In this document: piece after piece, positions 1 through 7,556 of the stretch
Numbering within the stretch: position 1 is the first letter of the stretch
Layout of the letters: each line of letters starts with the position of its first letter
Assembly (NCBI GenBank): GCA_016710635.1
Contig: JADJVL010000005.1
Coordinates: 62,001-126,000, forward strand
Origin: Holophagaceae bacterium
Lineage (GTDB): Bacteria; Acidobacteriota; Holophagae; Holophagales; Holophagaceae
DNA length: 64,000 nucleotides
Reading direction: 5' to 3'
Position numbers and translations under genes: made by a program
Notes under the pieces: model-generated
Told to the model about the DNA's origin: nothing
What the model saw: the letters and a program-made list of their open reading frames with translations, nothing else
Database searches by the model: none

Positions 1-518
1 GCGGGCAGGGTGTTCCCGGCGGCGGTCATGAACATGGGGAAGTACTTGGGCAGTTCCATGGCGCCCACGAGCACCCCCTTGTAGCCCGTGATGTTGGCCT
101 GGCTGGAGAGGGTGTCCATGGCCTGGGCGCGGGTCGTGCGGGGGATGCAGTCCGTGGAGAAGGCCGTGATCTTCCGGGCCGCCAGCCGCTCCACCGCGTC
201 CAGGTTGCGGGTCGGGAAGATCGAGGCCAGCAGCAGGGATCCGGGCTTGAGCAGGTCGGCCTCGTGGCTGCCGTCGGGCCGGGCCATGGGCGCGTTGACC
301 TTGAGGACGCAGTCCGCGGCGCCGCAGAGGGCAGCCAAATCGGTGGACACGTCGGCCCCGGCCTCCCGGTACGCCTCATCGGTGAAGAAGGCCCGGGCGC
401 CGGCCCCGGCCTCGATCGCCACGCCAATGCCGGCCTGGACGAGCTTCTTGCAGGAGGCGGGGTCGAGGGCGACCCGGTGCTCGTGCTCCCGGACTTCCTT
501 CGGAACGGCAATCTTCAT
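1..518 (-). CDS. pntA: NAD(P) transhydrogenase subunit alpha, 3' end cut by window edge
   Basis: The ATG at 518 on the minus strand opens a frame that stays open to base 1, giving the first 172 residues. The start MKIAVPKEVREHEHRVALDP and later segments such as LKVNAP, GSLLLASIFP and ANITGYKGVL match the N-terminal domain of the AlaDH/PNT family. PntA with PntB couples hydride transfer between NADH and NADP+ to proton translocation in the inner membrane. GAGGAATCG directly before the ATG is a good ribosome site. The family has both fused and split (PntAA/PntAB) forms, and the window ends before this can be decided. Alanine dehydrogenase shares the fold, but the ITGYKG segment favours transhydrogenase. 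Confidence 0.9.
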   Translation of the reverse strand, partial: MKIAVPKEVREHEHRVALDPASCKKLVQAGIGVAIEAGAGARAFFTDEAYREAGADVSTDLAALCGAADCVLKVNAPMARPDGSHEADLLKPGSLLLASIFPTRNLDAVERLAARKITAFSTDCIPRTTRAQAMDTLSSQANITGYKGVLVGAMELPKYFPMFMTAAGNTLP

Positions 519-605
519 CGATTCCTCGCGGCGGCTGGGGGTGGGGATGCGGATCTGCCAACGATAGCAACGTCCGGCCGGATTCACGCAGCGGAGGTCC
601 TGCTA

Positions 606-745
606 CCGGGTTGGAGGCGGACTCGAACCCATGCGGCTCAACGGGCCCCTACCGGCCCGCCATCCTTCTCGGCGCTTCGAGTCCGCTCCTTCAAGCCCGG
701 TGGACATGACAAACGGCCGGGTTCACCGGCCGTTCGTTTCAAGTC
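606..745 (-). repeat. tRNA-3'-end repeat unit, distal copy behind tRNA-Met
   Basis: Read on the minus strand, this unit has a hairpin (713-733), then an inverted T-arm copy (around 675-690), the core GGATGGCGGGCCGGTAGGGG, and a direct copy of the tRNA-Met 3' end at 611-629. The segment 642-720 is identical at 77 of 79 positions to 830-908 in the proximal unit, so the two are tandem copies. The last tRNA-like bases degrade into unrelated sequence before the pntA leader. Confidence 0.8.
713..733 (-). terminator. Hairpin terminator in distal repeat unit
   Basis: An 8-bp stem on the minus strand, ACGGCCGG with CCGGCCGT around a short loop, is followed by TTTGTC. It copies the terminator behind tRNA-Met at 901-921 with a different loop. 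Confidence 0.5.
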
Positions 746-932
746 TGGTGGCTGGAGGCGGACTCGAACCTTGCGGCTGGCTGGGCCCGGGGCTGATCCG
801 GTCTGACAGGACATCAAGTCCTGTCAAATCGGGCCCCTACAGGCCCGCCATCCTTCTCGGCGTTTCGAGTCCGCTCCTTCAAGCCCGGTGGACATGACAA
901 ACGGCCGGAAATACCGGCCGTCGTCAACCTAC
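746..932 (-). repeat. tRNA-3'-end repeat unit, proximal copy behind tRNA-Met
   Basis: Directly downstream of tRNA-Met on the minus strand lie a terminator hairpin (901-921), an inverted copy of the tRNA T-arm (GGAGCGGACTCGAA), the core GGATGGCGGGCCTGTAGGGG, a perfect 8-bp hairpin (GACAGGAC/GTCCTGTC near 805-825), and a 25-base exact copy of the tRNA 3' end including CCA (746-770). The inverted T-arm can pair with either the real tRNA T-arm or the copied one. Confidence 0.85.
901..921 (-). terminator. Terminator hairpin downstream of tRNA-Met
   Basis: ACGGCCGG and CCGGCCGT form an 8-bp stem with a five-base AT-rich loop, followed on the minus strand by TTTGTC. It begins 12 bases past the tRNA CCA, the usual place for a tRNA terminator. 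Confidence 0.6.
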
Positions 933-1009
933 TGGTGGCTGGAGGCGGACTCGAACCGCCGACCTAGGGATTATGAGACCCTCGCTCTAACCACCTGAGC
1001 TACCCAGCC
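933..1009 (-). tRNA. tRNA-Met (CAT), elongator type
   Basis: The minus strand folds as a full cloverleaf: acceptor GGCTGGG with TCCAGCC, D-arm GCTC/GAGC, anticodon loop CTCATAA with anticodon CAT, T-arm GGCGG TTCGAGT CCGCC, discriminator A and encoded CCA. The last base pair of the anticodon stem is a U-U mismatch. The other CAT tRNA in the window (3502-3577) resembles the lysidine isoleucine type, so this one is best read as elongator Met. The first acceptor pair is a normal G-C, which argues against initiator tRNA. Confidence 0.9.
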
Positions 1010-1018
1010 GGAACCGCC

Positions 1019-1047
1019 ATTCTAGCGTGGGGCAAGAGGGGCGTCCA
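1019..1047 (-). promoter_or_regulatory. Predicted sigma-70 promoter for tRNA-Met
   Basis: On the minus strand TGGACG (-35) and TAGAAT (-10) are separated by 17 bases. The -10 box ends ten bases before the first tRNA base, so the primary transcript would have almost no leader. Confidence 0.55.
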
Positions 1048-1061
1048 CACTGGGTTTGCGC

Positions 1062-2543
1062 TCAGGGGGCGGTGCTGACCATGGCGCTCAGCACTTCCGC
1101 GGTGGAGGAGGGGAAGGTGCCGTTCCGGAAGATGACCTTCGAGGAATCGTGGATGGTCGTCTCCACGGCCCGGACCCGGAACACATAGTTCTGGCCGGGC
1201 TGGAGCAGGGCTGGCGGCATCGTGAGGGAAGTCTCGCGGGTGAGGCAGGTGCCCACCTGGGCGAAGCGGGTGATGCCGCTCTGGGCGAAGACGCGGTAGA
1301 CCGCCACCGAATAGACCGAGGGGTTCCCGCGGCCCGGCGCGTTCCAGGCGAGGACGGGGGTGAGCCCCAGGCCCGCCTGGGGGATGAAGCCGTCCGACCC
1401 GGCGATGGTGAGCCCGGTCACGGGCCCGACGGACTGGGCCATGGGCGCAGCCTGGGTGGGCTTCTGCCGGGCGTTCGTGGCGAGGGTCGCATTCAAGGGA
1501 CGGGCGGTGGTGGCCCCCGGAGCAAGGTAGTTCACGCGATACACGTCGGTGATGGAATAGACCTTCTTCCAGGACGCGTCGAAGGGGTTGCCGTAGCGGG
1601 CCTCGCCGAGGTCGAGATCCGTGGTGCCGAGGGCGGGATAGGCGTTCACCAGATCCACGGTGGCGGCGATGAAGCCCCGCTTCACGCCCCAGGGCGGCGT
1701 GTGCACGCTCATGCGCTGGAAGATGGGGAGCGCGGCGGGATTCACCTGGGGCTGGAAGCCCGCGGAAAGGCTCCGGGTCCAGGCCAGGCGGACCTTTTTG
1801 TTCTGGGGGACGGCGATCATGGTGCCGTTGAGGGTGTTGGTGAGGCCGTCCACTTGGGTGAGGGCGGCGGGCTGGAAGATGCCGGACAGGGTGTTGTAGG
1901 TCTCCGCGCCCGCCACGACGGACTTCAGCTGGGTCAGGGAAGGTCCGTCCCCCTGGGCCGTGTCCACGAGGGGGAAGCCGGTATTGGACCAGTCCAGGTT
2001 GTAGCCCGCCAGGGCCGTGTCCCCGGGCAGTGGTTCCTGGGCGGGACCGTAGTCGCCGAGGTAGCCGTAGGCATTGGTGACGTTGGTGGAATACCACTGG
2101 AGGATGTCCGTGGCGGCCCAGGGGGCGAGGCCGGTGACGGCGAAGACCTGGGAGGTGGGGTTCAGCGCCGGCGCGGCATTGGCCCTGCCGTAGACGAAAG
2201 CGTCCAGGTCAAGCTTGTGGTGCTGGGTCCATACGTAGATTGAATTGAACTGGAACCAGAAGGAGCCGCTGGGAACCGCGGGCACCACGAAGGTCCCGTC
2301 GGCGGCGCCGGTGCCAGGAATGGTGGTGTAGCCCGCAAGGCCGCCGGGGACGTGGGCCGCCAGGGTCGCGGTGCTCAGGTCCTGGGGCTCGGGGGTCTCG
2401 CCGCCGGTGGTGATGCGGGTGAGGATGCGGGTTCCGGTGACGTCCTTGGGCCTGGGGCCGCCGGCGGCCGGGAGGACCAGGGCGCAACCGCAGAGGCTGA
2501 GGGCGATGCGGCCAAGGGTGGGAAGGGAGAAGCGAATCGGCAA
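1062..2543 (-). CDS. Secreted protein with C-terminal fibronectin-III-like domain, function unknown
   Basis: A 493-residue protein begins with a signal sequence (residues 1-28: charged start, hydrophobic LSLCGCALVLP, small residues). The middle is a Ser/Thr/Gly-rich extracellular-type sequence that I do not recognise. Residues about 385-490 look like a fibronectin type III fold: the segment PVLAWNAPG, alternating strands, and a final YVFRVRAVE strand typical of that domain. No catalytic motif is visible. The gene stands alone between tRNA-Met and the cyclophilin gene, both on the same strand. A surface or periplasmic role is inference. Confidence 0.7.
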   Translation of the reverse strand: MPIRFSLPTLGRIALSLCGCALVLPAAGGPRPKDVTGTRILTRITTGGETPEPQDLSTATLAAHVPGGLAGYTTIPGTGAADGTFVVPAVPSGSFWFQFNSIYVWTQHHKLDLDAFVYGRANAAPALNPTSQVFAVTGLAPWAATDILQWYSTNVTNAYGYLGDYGPAQEPLPGDTALAGYNLDWSNTGFPLVDTAQGDGPSLTQLKSVVAGAETYNTLSGIFQPAALTQVDGLTNTLNGTMIAVPQNKKVRLAWTRSLSAGFQPQVNPAALPIFQRMSVHTPPWGVKRGFIAATVDLVNAYPALGTTDLDLGEARYGNPFDASWKKVYSITDVYRVNYLAPGATTARPLNATLATNARQKPTQAAPMAQSVGPVTGLTIAGSDGFIPQAGLGLTPVLAWNAPGRGNPSVYSVAVYRVFAQSGITRFAQVGTCLTRETSLTMPPALLQPGQNYVFRVRAVETTIHDSSKVIFRNGTFPSSTAEVLSAMVSTAP

Positions 2544-2752
2544 GGTGCCTCCGTCTAGGGTGGCCCAGGGGCGCGAAGCGTCAGGACCACAGGTTGGGGG
2601 GGATGAAGGAGCTACTATGTGTCCCAGACCCAGCCCAGGTCAACCAGCAATAAGAAAAAATGCGATCTATGGTTTTTAGAAATCATTTTTTAATACACCG
2701 AAGCCCCGACGGGGCCGGGGCTTCGGGCGGGAATCGGGGATCGGAAGGCGGA
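2544..2752. other. Intergenic region with AT-rich island and hairpin
   Basis: Bases about 2648-2697 are strongly AT-rich, in sharp contrast to the surrounding sequence, and include the run ATTTTTTAATA. Next to this lies a 10-bp stem hairpin (CGAAGCCCCG/CGGGGCTTCG, 2699-2725), placed 28 bases after the cyclophilin stop and probably its terminator, although the T-run lies on the wrong side for a standard one. The AT-rich part is also a candidate promoter for the secreted protein gene at 1062-2543. No gene is visible. Confidence 0.4.
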
Positions 2753-3400
2753 TCAGGCCGGCTTGGTGGCGGCCTTAACCTTCGCCTTGGGGGCCGGCTT
2801 GGCGGCCGCGGCGCCGGCCTTCAGCTCCTTCGCGGAAAGGATGATCACCGGCGTCCGGGGCACGTCCAACATGCCGTTGGCGCCGGTCCCCGTCGGAACG
2901 TCCCGGATCTTGTCCACGGTCTCCATGCCTTCCACCACCCGGCCGAAGACGCAGTAGCCCCAGCCCTGGGGGTTCTTGCCACGGTGGTCCAGGAAGGGGT
3001 TGTCCACGGTGTTCACGAAGAACTGGGCCGAAGCGCTGTGGGGATCGCCGGTGCGGGCCATGGCCACGGTGCCCCGGGTGTTGCGCAGCCCCTTCGCCAG
3101 CGCCAGGTCGGCTTCGTTTTCCACGCGGTCCTTGGCCGGCTTTTCGGTGAGGTCCTTCAGGTGGCCGCCGCCCTGGATCATGAACTCCGGCTTCACCCGG
3201 TGGAAGGTGGTCCCGGTGTAGTGGCCGGCGCGGACGTACTTGAGGAAGTTGGCCACGGTCTTCGGGGCCGCGTCGGATTCCAGCTCCAGGGTGAAGGCCC
3301 CCAGACTGGTGGTGAACCGCACCTTGGGCTTGGCGGCCGCGGCGGGTTCGCCGGCGAGGAGGGGAAGGGCGAGGCAGAGGGAGAGCAGTGTCTTGAACAT
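2753..3400 (-). CDS. Peptidyl-prolyl cis-trans isomerase, cyclophilin type, exported
   Basis: This 215-residue protein starts with a short signal peptide (MFKTLLSLCLALPLLAGEP). A single cyclophilin domain follows: FHRVKPEFMIQGG carries the catalytic Arg and the peptide-binding Phe, then MARTGDPHSASAQFFVN and GYCVFGRVVEGMETVDKI. The C-terminus is a Lys/Ala/Pro-rich tail of about 25 residues. It should catalyse proline isomerisation in periplasmic protein folding. It is a single-gene unit on the minus strand with the hairpin at 2699-2725 behind it. Assignment to PpiA or another subgroup is not possible from sequence alone. Confidence 0.93.
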   Translation of the reverse strand: MFKTLLSLCLALPLLAGEPAAAAKPKVRFTTSLGAFTLELESDAAPKTVANFLKYVRAGHYTGTTFHRVKPEFMIQGGGHLKDLTEKPAKDRVENEADLALAKGLRNTRGTVAMARTGDPHSASAQFFVNTVDNPFLDHRGKNPQGWGYCVFGRVVEGMETVDKIRDVPTGTGANGMLDVPRTPVIILSAKELKAGAAAAKPAPKAKVKAATKPA

Positions 3401-3489
3401 GGGCGGTCGTCCTTGGGCAGAACCCCCATGATGCCACGGTCCCGGGCAGGGCGCGGATCCAATCCTGGCGGGCCTTCCCGGGGTTCCGC

Positions 3490-3495
3490 TACACT
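3490..3495 (+). promoter_or_regulatory. Predicted -10 box for tRNA-Ile2
   Basis: TACACT lies exactly six bases before the first tRNA base, so transcription would start at or next to the mature 5' end. The -35 region is weak (TGGCGG, 18 bases upstream). Confidence 0.4.
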
Positions 3496-3501
3496 GGCGC
3501 C

Positions 3502-3577
3502 GGCCCTATAGCTCAGCGGTCAGAGCTGGCGGCTCATAACCGCTTGGTCCTGGGTTCGAATCCCAGTGGGGCCACCA
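3502..3577 (+). tRNA. tRNA-Ile2 (CAT anticodon, lysidine type)
   Basis: The sequence folds with acceptor GGCCCTA/TGGGGCC, D-arm, anticodon stem-loop GGCGG CTCATAA CCGCT, T-arm CTGGG TTCGAAT CCCAG, A73 and encoded CCA. The GGCC...GGCC acceptor and the GGCTCATAACC anticodon arm resemble the isoleucine tRNA whose CAT anticodon is modified to lysidine by TilS to read AUA. Reading it as Met is the alternative. The 3' end lies 12 bases from the stop of the convergent Lon-domain gene, and no repeat unit follows it. Confidence 0.85.
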
Positions 3578-3589
3578 TCGTCCAGGGGA

Positions 3590-4210
3590 TCAGGATTCCC
3601 GCGGGCTCCTGCCTTCGGCGGCGAAGTCGAGGAGGGAAGCCAGACGCCGGGCCATCTCCCGGAGGGTGCCGGCTTCCAGCAGGAACTGCAGCTCCGGGGG
3701 CGGCAGGTCGAAGGAGGCCGCGAGGGAGGGGATCCAGTGGTTGTCGATTGATTCCAAATCAAATGAATCATTGATTACAATCTGAATATTCGACTTCTTG
3801 AGATAACCCTGGAGGGAGTCCAGGAAGTGTCGTTTTTCGGGCCCGTCCCAGGTTTCCGGAGCCGCGGCCAGGACTGCCCAGCGGACCTGCCGGTAGGCCT
3901 CGCCGGGGACTTCCTCAAGGATCCGGACGGCGTCGAGACCTTGCACCAGGAGATCGAAGCGGCCATCGGGAAGGGCTTCGCTGGCGATGATGCGGACCCT
4001 GGTGCCGACTTCGAAGATGGAGGCGGCCGGTGCGACGAGGTCCGATTCGGTCTCCTGGCGCGATCGCACCAGGATGAACTCGGAATCCAGGCCCAGGGCG
4101 TCCGCGACCATGGCGCGGTAGCGTGGCTCGAAGATGTGCAACCCGGTGCTGAGCCCCGGCAACAGCACGAGCCGGGGCAGGGGAAAGAGGGGCAGGATGC
4201 CTGTTAGCAT
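3590..4210 (-). CDS. LON peptidase substrate-binding domain protein
   Basis: The 206-residue protein consists of the N-terminal domain of Lon protease alone, without the AAA+ ATPase and peptidase parts. Diagnostic segments are LPLFPLPRLVLLPG at the start, LHIFEPRYRAMV, and GTRVRIIASEALPDGRFDLLVQG. Stand-alone versions are common and their function is not settled; binding of exposed hydrophobic segments is the usual inference. It is divergent from kdsD with 33 bases between the start codons, so promoters overlap. Codons around 3744-3812 (residues about 134-155) are AT-rich, unlike the rest of the gene. Confidence 0.9.
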   Translation of the reverse strand: MLTGILPLFPLPRLVLLPGLSTGLHIFEPRYRAMVADALGLDSEFILVRSRQETESDLVAPAASIFEVGTRVRIIASEALPDGRFDLLVQGLDAVRILEEVPGEAYRQVRWAVLAAAPETWDGPEKRHFLDSLQGYLKKSNIQIVINDSFDLESIDNHWIPSLAASFDLPPPELQFLLEAGTLREMARRLASLLDFAAEGRSPRES

Positions 4211-4243
4211 GACCTTGAAGCCTAATCCAACGGGGAGTCACGC

Positions 4244-5227
4244 GTGGACGCTGGTCCGAATGTTCAGATCCGGGCAGCCGGGGACAGCCTTCTGCAAGCC
4301 ACGGAATCGGCCCTCCGGGCCCTGGCGAAGGGTTGGGAGCCGGCAAAGGTGGAAGCCTGGACCGATATGGTGATCGCCCGTCCCGGACGGCTGGTGCTGT
4401 GCGGAATGGGGAAGTCGGGGCTGGTCGCCCAGAAGATCTCGGCGACCCTCGCCTCCACCGGCAGCCCCAGCTTCTTCCTGCATCCCGCGGAAGCGCTCCA
4501 CGGGGACCTCGGGATGGTCACCGAGCAGGATTCCGCCCTCATCCTTTCCAACAGTGGGGAGAGCGAGGAAGTCCTGAAGCTGCTACCGAGCCTGGCCAGG
4601 CTCGGCATCCCCATGGCCGCCATCACCGGGCGACGGGACAGCACCCTGGGCCGCTCCGTCGCCCACGCCTTCCTCTACGATCTGCCGGACGGGGAAGGCT
4701 GCCCCCTGGACCTCGCCCCCATGGCCAGCACCACGCTGCAGCTCGTGTGGGGAGATCTCCTGTCGGCCAGCCTAATGGCCCGCAGGGGCTTCACGAGGGA
4801 ACACTTCGCACAATTCCATCCCGCTGGAAGTCTTGGTTCAAAACTACTGAAAGTGAATCAGTTGATGCACAAGGAATTCCCCAGGGTCGATTCTGGTGCC
4901 TCCTTGATGGGCGTCCTGCGCGCCATGACCGGCGGGCGGCTCGGCATGACGGCGGTGGTGGATGGACAAGCATTGACGGGCGTCATCAGCGATGGCGACG
5001 TCCGCCGCGCCCTGGAACGGACCCAGGCCCAGGACCGGAGCCCCTTGGACCTGCGGGCCGCTGACATCATGGGGCGTTCCCCCAAGACCATCGGTCCGGA
5101 GCTCCTGGCGGTGGAGGCGGCTGCCCAGTTCGAGGCTTCCAAGATCACCTTCCTGATGGTGGTGCAGGGTGATAAACCCCTTGGTGTCCTCCATATACAT
5201 GATTTGTTGGGGGCCAAGGTCCTCTAG
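4244..5227 (+). CDS. kdsD: Arabinose-5-phosphate isomerase, KdsD/KpsF family
   Basis: The 327-residue protein has the standard layout: a SIS sugar-isomerase domain (GMGKSG at 54-59, SNSGES at 102-107) followed by two CBS domains (about 205-325). KdsD converts ribulose 5-phosphate to arabinose 5-phosphate, the first step toward Kdo in lipopolysaccharide. The start is GTG, with GGGGA about seven bases upstream. The next gene is the fused LPS transport permease, so the two probably act in the same envelope pathway. Short AT-rich codon runs occur near 4836-4862 and at the 3' end. Confidence 0.93.
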   Translation: MDAGPNVQIRAAGDSLLQATESALRALAKGWEPAKVEAWTDMVIARPGRLVLCGMGKSGLVAQKISATLASTGSPSFFLHPAEALHGDLGMVTEQDSALILSNSGESEEVLKLLPSLARLGIPMAAITGRRDSTLGRSVAHAFLYDLPDGEGCPLDLAPMASTTLQLVWGDLLSASLMARRGFTREHFAQFHPAGSLGSKLLKVNQLMHKEFPRVDSGASLMGVLRAMTGGRLGMTAVVDGQALTGVISDGDVRRALERTQAQDRSPLDLRAADIMGRSPKTIGPELLAVEAAAQFEASKITFLMVVQGDKPLGVLHIHDLLGAKVL

Positions 5228-5274
5228 GATGCCCTTATCAATATGTTACATAATATACATTATCGAAACCTAAA
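5228..5274 (+). promoter_or_regulatory. AT-rich leader and likely promoter of the LPS permease gene
   Basis: Between the kdsD stop and the next ATG the sequence is strongly AT-rich, with overlapping candidate boxes (TTATCA at 5235; TATACA and TACATT at 5254-5261). Spacings are not ideal, so the exact promoter is uncertain. No Shine-Dalgarno sequence is seen before ATG 5275. Confidence 0.35.
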
Positions 5275-7443
5275 ATGAACTCCCAGATCCTCTCCCGCTA
5301 CGTCCTGAAGGCCTGGCTGGGGTACCTCCTGGGTGCCCTGCTCCTCTTCGGCGGGTTGCTGCTCATCCACGAGACCGTGAACCTCACCAAAGGCCTGCTG
5401 GCTGAGCGCGCCTCTTTCAAATGGCTGCCGATCTTCCTTTCCCTGGCGGTCCCCGAAGTCCTGGGTCTGGTGCTTCCCATGGCGGCAATCTTCGCGGGAC
5501 TGCTCGGCACCCAGCAACTGGCCCAGGGCTCCGAACTGGTGGCGGCCCAGGGTCTTGGGACGGGTTCTCGGATCTTCTACAAGCCCTGGCTGGTCATGTC
5601 GTTCGGCCTGGTTCTCCTCGCCTCCCTCAATGCCCACGTCCTCATTCCGGCTTCATACAAAGTCCAATCCGGGCTTCGGGCCCGTCTCGCCGAGGAGGCC
5701 AAGCAGCGGTTCCTGCGCCCCGGCGCGCCGCCGATTCCGCTCCAGGGGGACCCGGCCCAGGCCTTGTGGACCTCACCGGAAGGCCAGGTCCACATTCTGG
5801 AGGTGAACGCCAAGGGCGTGCAGCACCTCGTTTCCGACCGGGTTTCCTGGCGGTGGGACGCTTCGGACGGGAACCAGTCCACCCTGAACCTGCGCCTGGA
5901 CGAGGTCTCTGGCTCCTACCTTCCCAGGGATGGGAGCGGCGCCGTTCAGTTAAGACAAGCTGTTCAAAATATTTCATTTCCAATCAAAATATCAACAGGT
6001 CAACTGCCCTCCACGCACTACCGGAACGCCAGCACGGTCCAGCTCTGGGGCATGGCAGACGCGGAATCCCGGGCGGAGCTGGCGCGGCGCATCTCCCTGC
6101 CCCTCCTGGCCGCCGGCCTGCTCCTCATGGGCATCGGGCTGGGCTACGGCCACCCCAGGTTCCAGCGCGGAAGCGGGTTGTCGGGTGGGCTGGGGGTCAT
6201 GGTGCTCTACTACGTCGTCTACCGGACCCTTGAGAACCGGCTCATCTCCGGCAATATCTTGATGTTTTGGTTGATATTATTGCTGCCATTGATATTGGTT
6301 GTACTTGGATACCTCAATCTCTCCCGGCGGATGAGGCCGCACTGGACCTGGGAACCCCCGTTCCGGATCGATCTGACACCGGTGTGGAAGTTCTTCGGCA
6401 AGCTCGAAAGCGCTGACAAGGCGGGCATCGTGGCCGCTCCTTCCAGGGCTTCGGGAATCCTGGGGGCCTGGTCCCGGAGGCTGTGGCTGCGGACCTGGGG
6501 AGGCGTCCTGGCCACCCTCCTCCTCCTGCACCTGCTCATCGAGTACTCCAGCGTGGCGGGCGACCTGTCCGCCAACCACCGTCCCCTATGGGAGTTCTTC
6601 GTCTACTGGTTCTGGCGCCTGCCCAATTTCATGATCACCGCCCTGCCCATCACCTTCATGCTGGGCACCGTGCTCGCCCTCTCCGCGGCGACGCTTTCCA
6701 ATGAGTGGGTCGCCCTCCGTACGGGCGGCGTCAGCCTCTGGCAATGGATCTGGCGGGCCCGGGCCGCCTGGCTCACGGTCCTGGCGGGGACCTTCCTCTT
6801 GATGAACCTCGCGGTGCCGGCGGGGGAAGTCCACGTGCGGCAGTTGCAGCGGCGTATCTTCAACCGGGCCGATCGGTCCGCTTCGGCGAAGACCTGGCAA
6901 TACCTGGGGGCCACGGGCGTGCTCTGGTACATCGAGCCGGAGGTCCGCTGGGGCTTTCCCCTGAAGACGCCCGGCTCGGCGCCGTCGGTCCTGTTGTGGC
7001 GACCCGGTTCACTCTTCAGTGAGGGACTCTCGTGGGGCGGGTTCGGGCTGAGGCAGGGGCCCGGGACCCAGGAGCTGTTCCCGGAAGCCTCCCTCATGGG
7101 CACACCCGTACCGGAAGAGAATTCAACAATGAACCTCATGCGTTGGCAAAAGTGGGCTTATGAACCAGCCCGTGCCACGCATCTCTGGGCCCGCTTCCTC
7201 AACTGGCTGGCAGGTCCCTGCCTGGTGCTCGCGGTCCTGCCCAGAGCTTTTCCCAACCCACGGTCCGGACGGGGAGGCGCCCTGGCCTACGCCCTCATCG
7301 GAGGCCTGGTCTTCCTTGGCCTGCAACTGCTCTTCAACGGCGCCGCCCAGGCGGGAGAAATCCCGGCCGTCTGGGGCGCCCTGGGTCCACTCCTCGTGGC
7401 CCTCGCCGCGGGCGCCACCCAGCTTCGGCATCTGCGGACCTGA
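5275..7443 (+). CDS. Fused LptF-LptG lipopolysaccharide export permease
   Basis: The 722-residue protein contains two YjgP/YjgQ permease halves in one chain. The first (about 1-350) starts SRYVLKAWLGYLLGALLLFG, has membrane segments near 15-35, 55-80, 100-120, 270-290, 300-320 and 325-345, and a beta-rich periplasmic segment between. The second (about 395-722) repeats this with GALGPLLVALAAG near the end. In most bacteria LptF and LptG are separate and form a heterodimer that, with the ATPase LptB, lifts LPS toward LptC and LptA. Here one gene would supply both. Codons at 5946-6004 and 6250-6308 are AT-rich and atypical, although the protein is continuous. Confidence 0.85.
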   Translation: MNSQILSRYVLKAWLGYLLGALLLFGGLLLIHETVNLTKGLLAERASFKWLPIFLSLAVPEVLGLVLPMAAIFAGLLGTQQLAQGSELVAAQGLGTGSRIFYKPWLVMSFGLVLLASLNAHVLIPASYKVQSGLRARLAEEAKQRFLRPGAPPIPLQGDPAQALWTSPEGQVHILEVNAKGVQHLVSDRVSWRWDASDGNQSTLNLRLDEVSGSYLPRDGSGAVQLRQAVQNISFPIKISTGQLPSTHYRNASTVQLWGMADAESRAELARRISLPLLAAGLLLMGIGLGYGHPRFQRGSGLSGGLGVMVLYYVVYRTLENRLISGNILMFWLILLLPLILVVLGYLNLSRRMRPHWTWEPPFRIDLTPVWKFFGKLESADKAGIVAAPSRASGILGAWSRRLWLRTWGGVLATLLLLHLLIEYSSVAGDLSANHRPLWEFFVYWFWRLPNFMITALPITFMLGTVLALSAATLSNEWVALRTGGVSLWQWIWRARAAWLTVLAGTFLLMNLAVPAGEVHVRQLQRRIFNRADRSASAKTWQYLGATGVLWYIEPEVRWGFPLKTPGSAPSVLLWRPGSLFSEGLSWGGFGLRQGPGTQELFPEASLMGTPVPEENSTMNLMRWQKWAYEPARATHLWARFLNWLAGPCLVLAVLPRAFPNPRSGRGGALAYALIGGLVFLGLQLLFNGAAQAGEIPAVWGALGPLLVALAAGATQLRHLRT

Positions 7444-7465
7444 TCCCGGGCCGGACCTGGATCTA

Positions 7466-7516
7466 GCCCCGTCCTGGACCCGGCCCCGTCTTGGACCCGG
7501 CCCCGTCCTGAACCAG
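7466..7516 (+). repeat. Three 17-bp tandem repeats
   Basis: The unit GCCCCGTCYTGGACCCG occurs three times head to tail (7466-7482, 7483-7499, 7500-7516), the last copy with three changes. It lies in the 113-base gap between the LPS permease and the Fe-S protein gene. No function is evident. Confidence 0.7.
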
Positions 7517-7556
7517 GCGAAGACCGGCGCGGGTCCCGCCGATAGACTGGAAGGCT

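Noticed and set aside
746..770. A second tRNA gene at the copied tRNA-Met 3' end
   Set aside because: Only the T-loop and acceptor 3' strand are present; there is no anticodon arm or 5' half.
606..1009. tRNA-end copies as attL/attR of an integrated element
   Set aside because: The copies lie only about 150-200 bases apart, no integrase or cargo lies between, and an inverted arm and shared core are present, which simple att duplication does not explain.
7466..7516. Tandem repeats as a possible CRISPR array
   Set aside because: Units are 17 bases with no spacers and no cas genes nearby.
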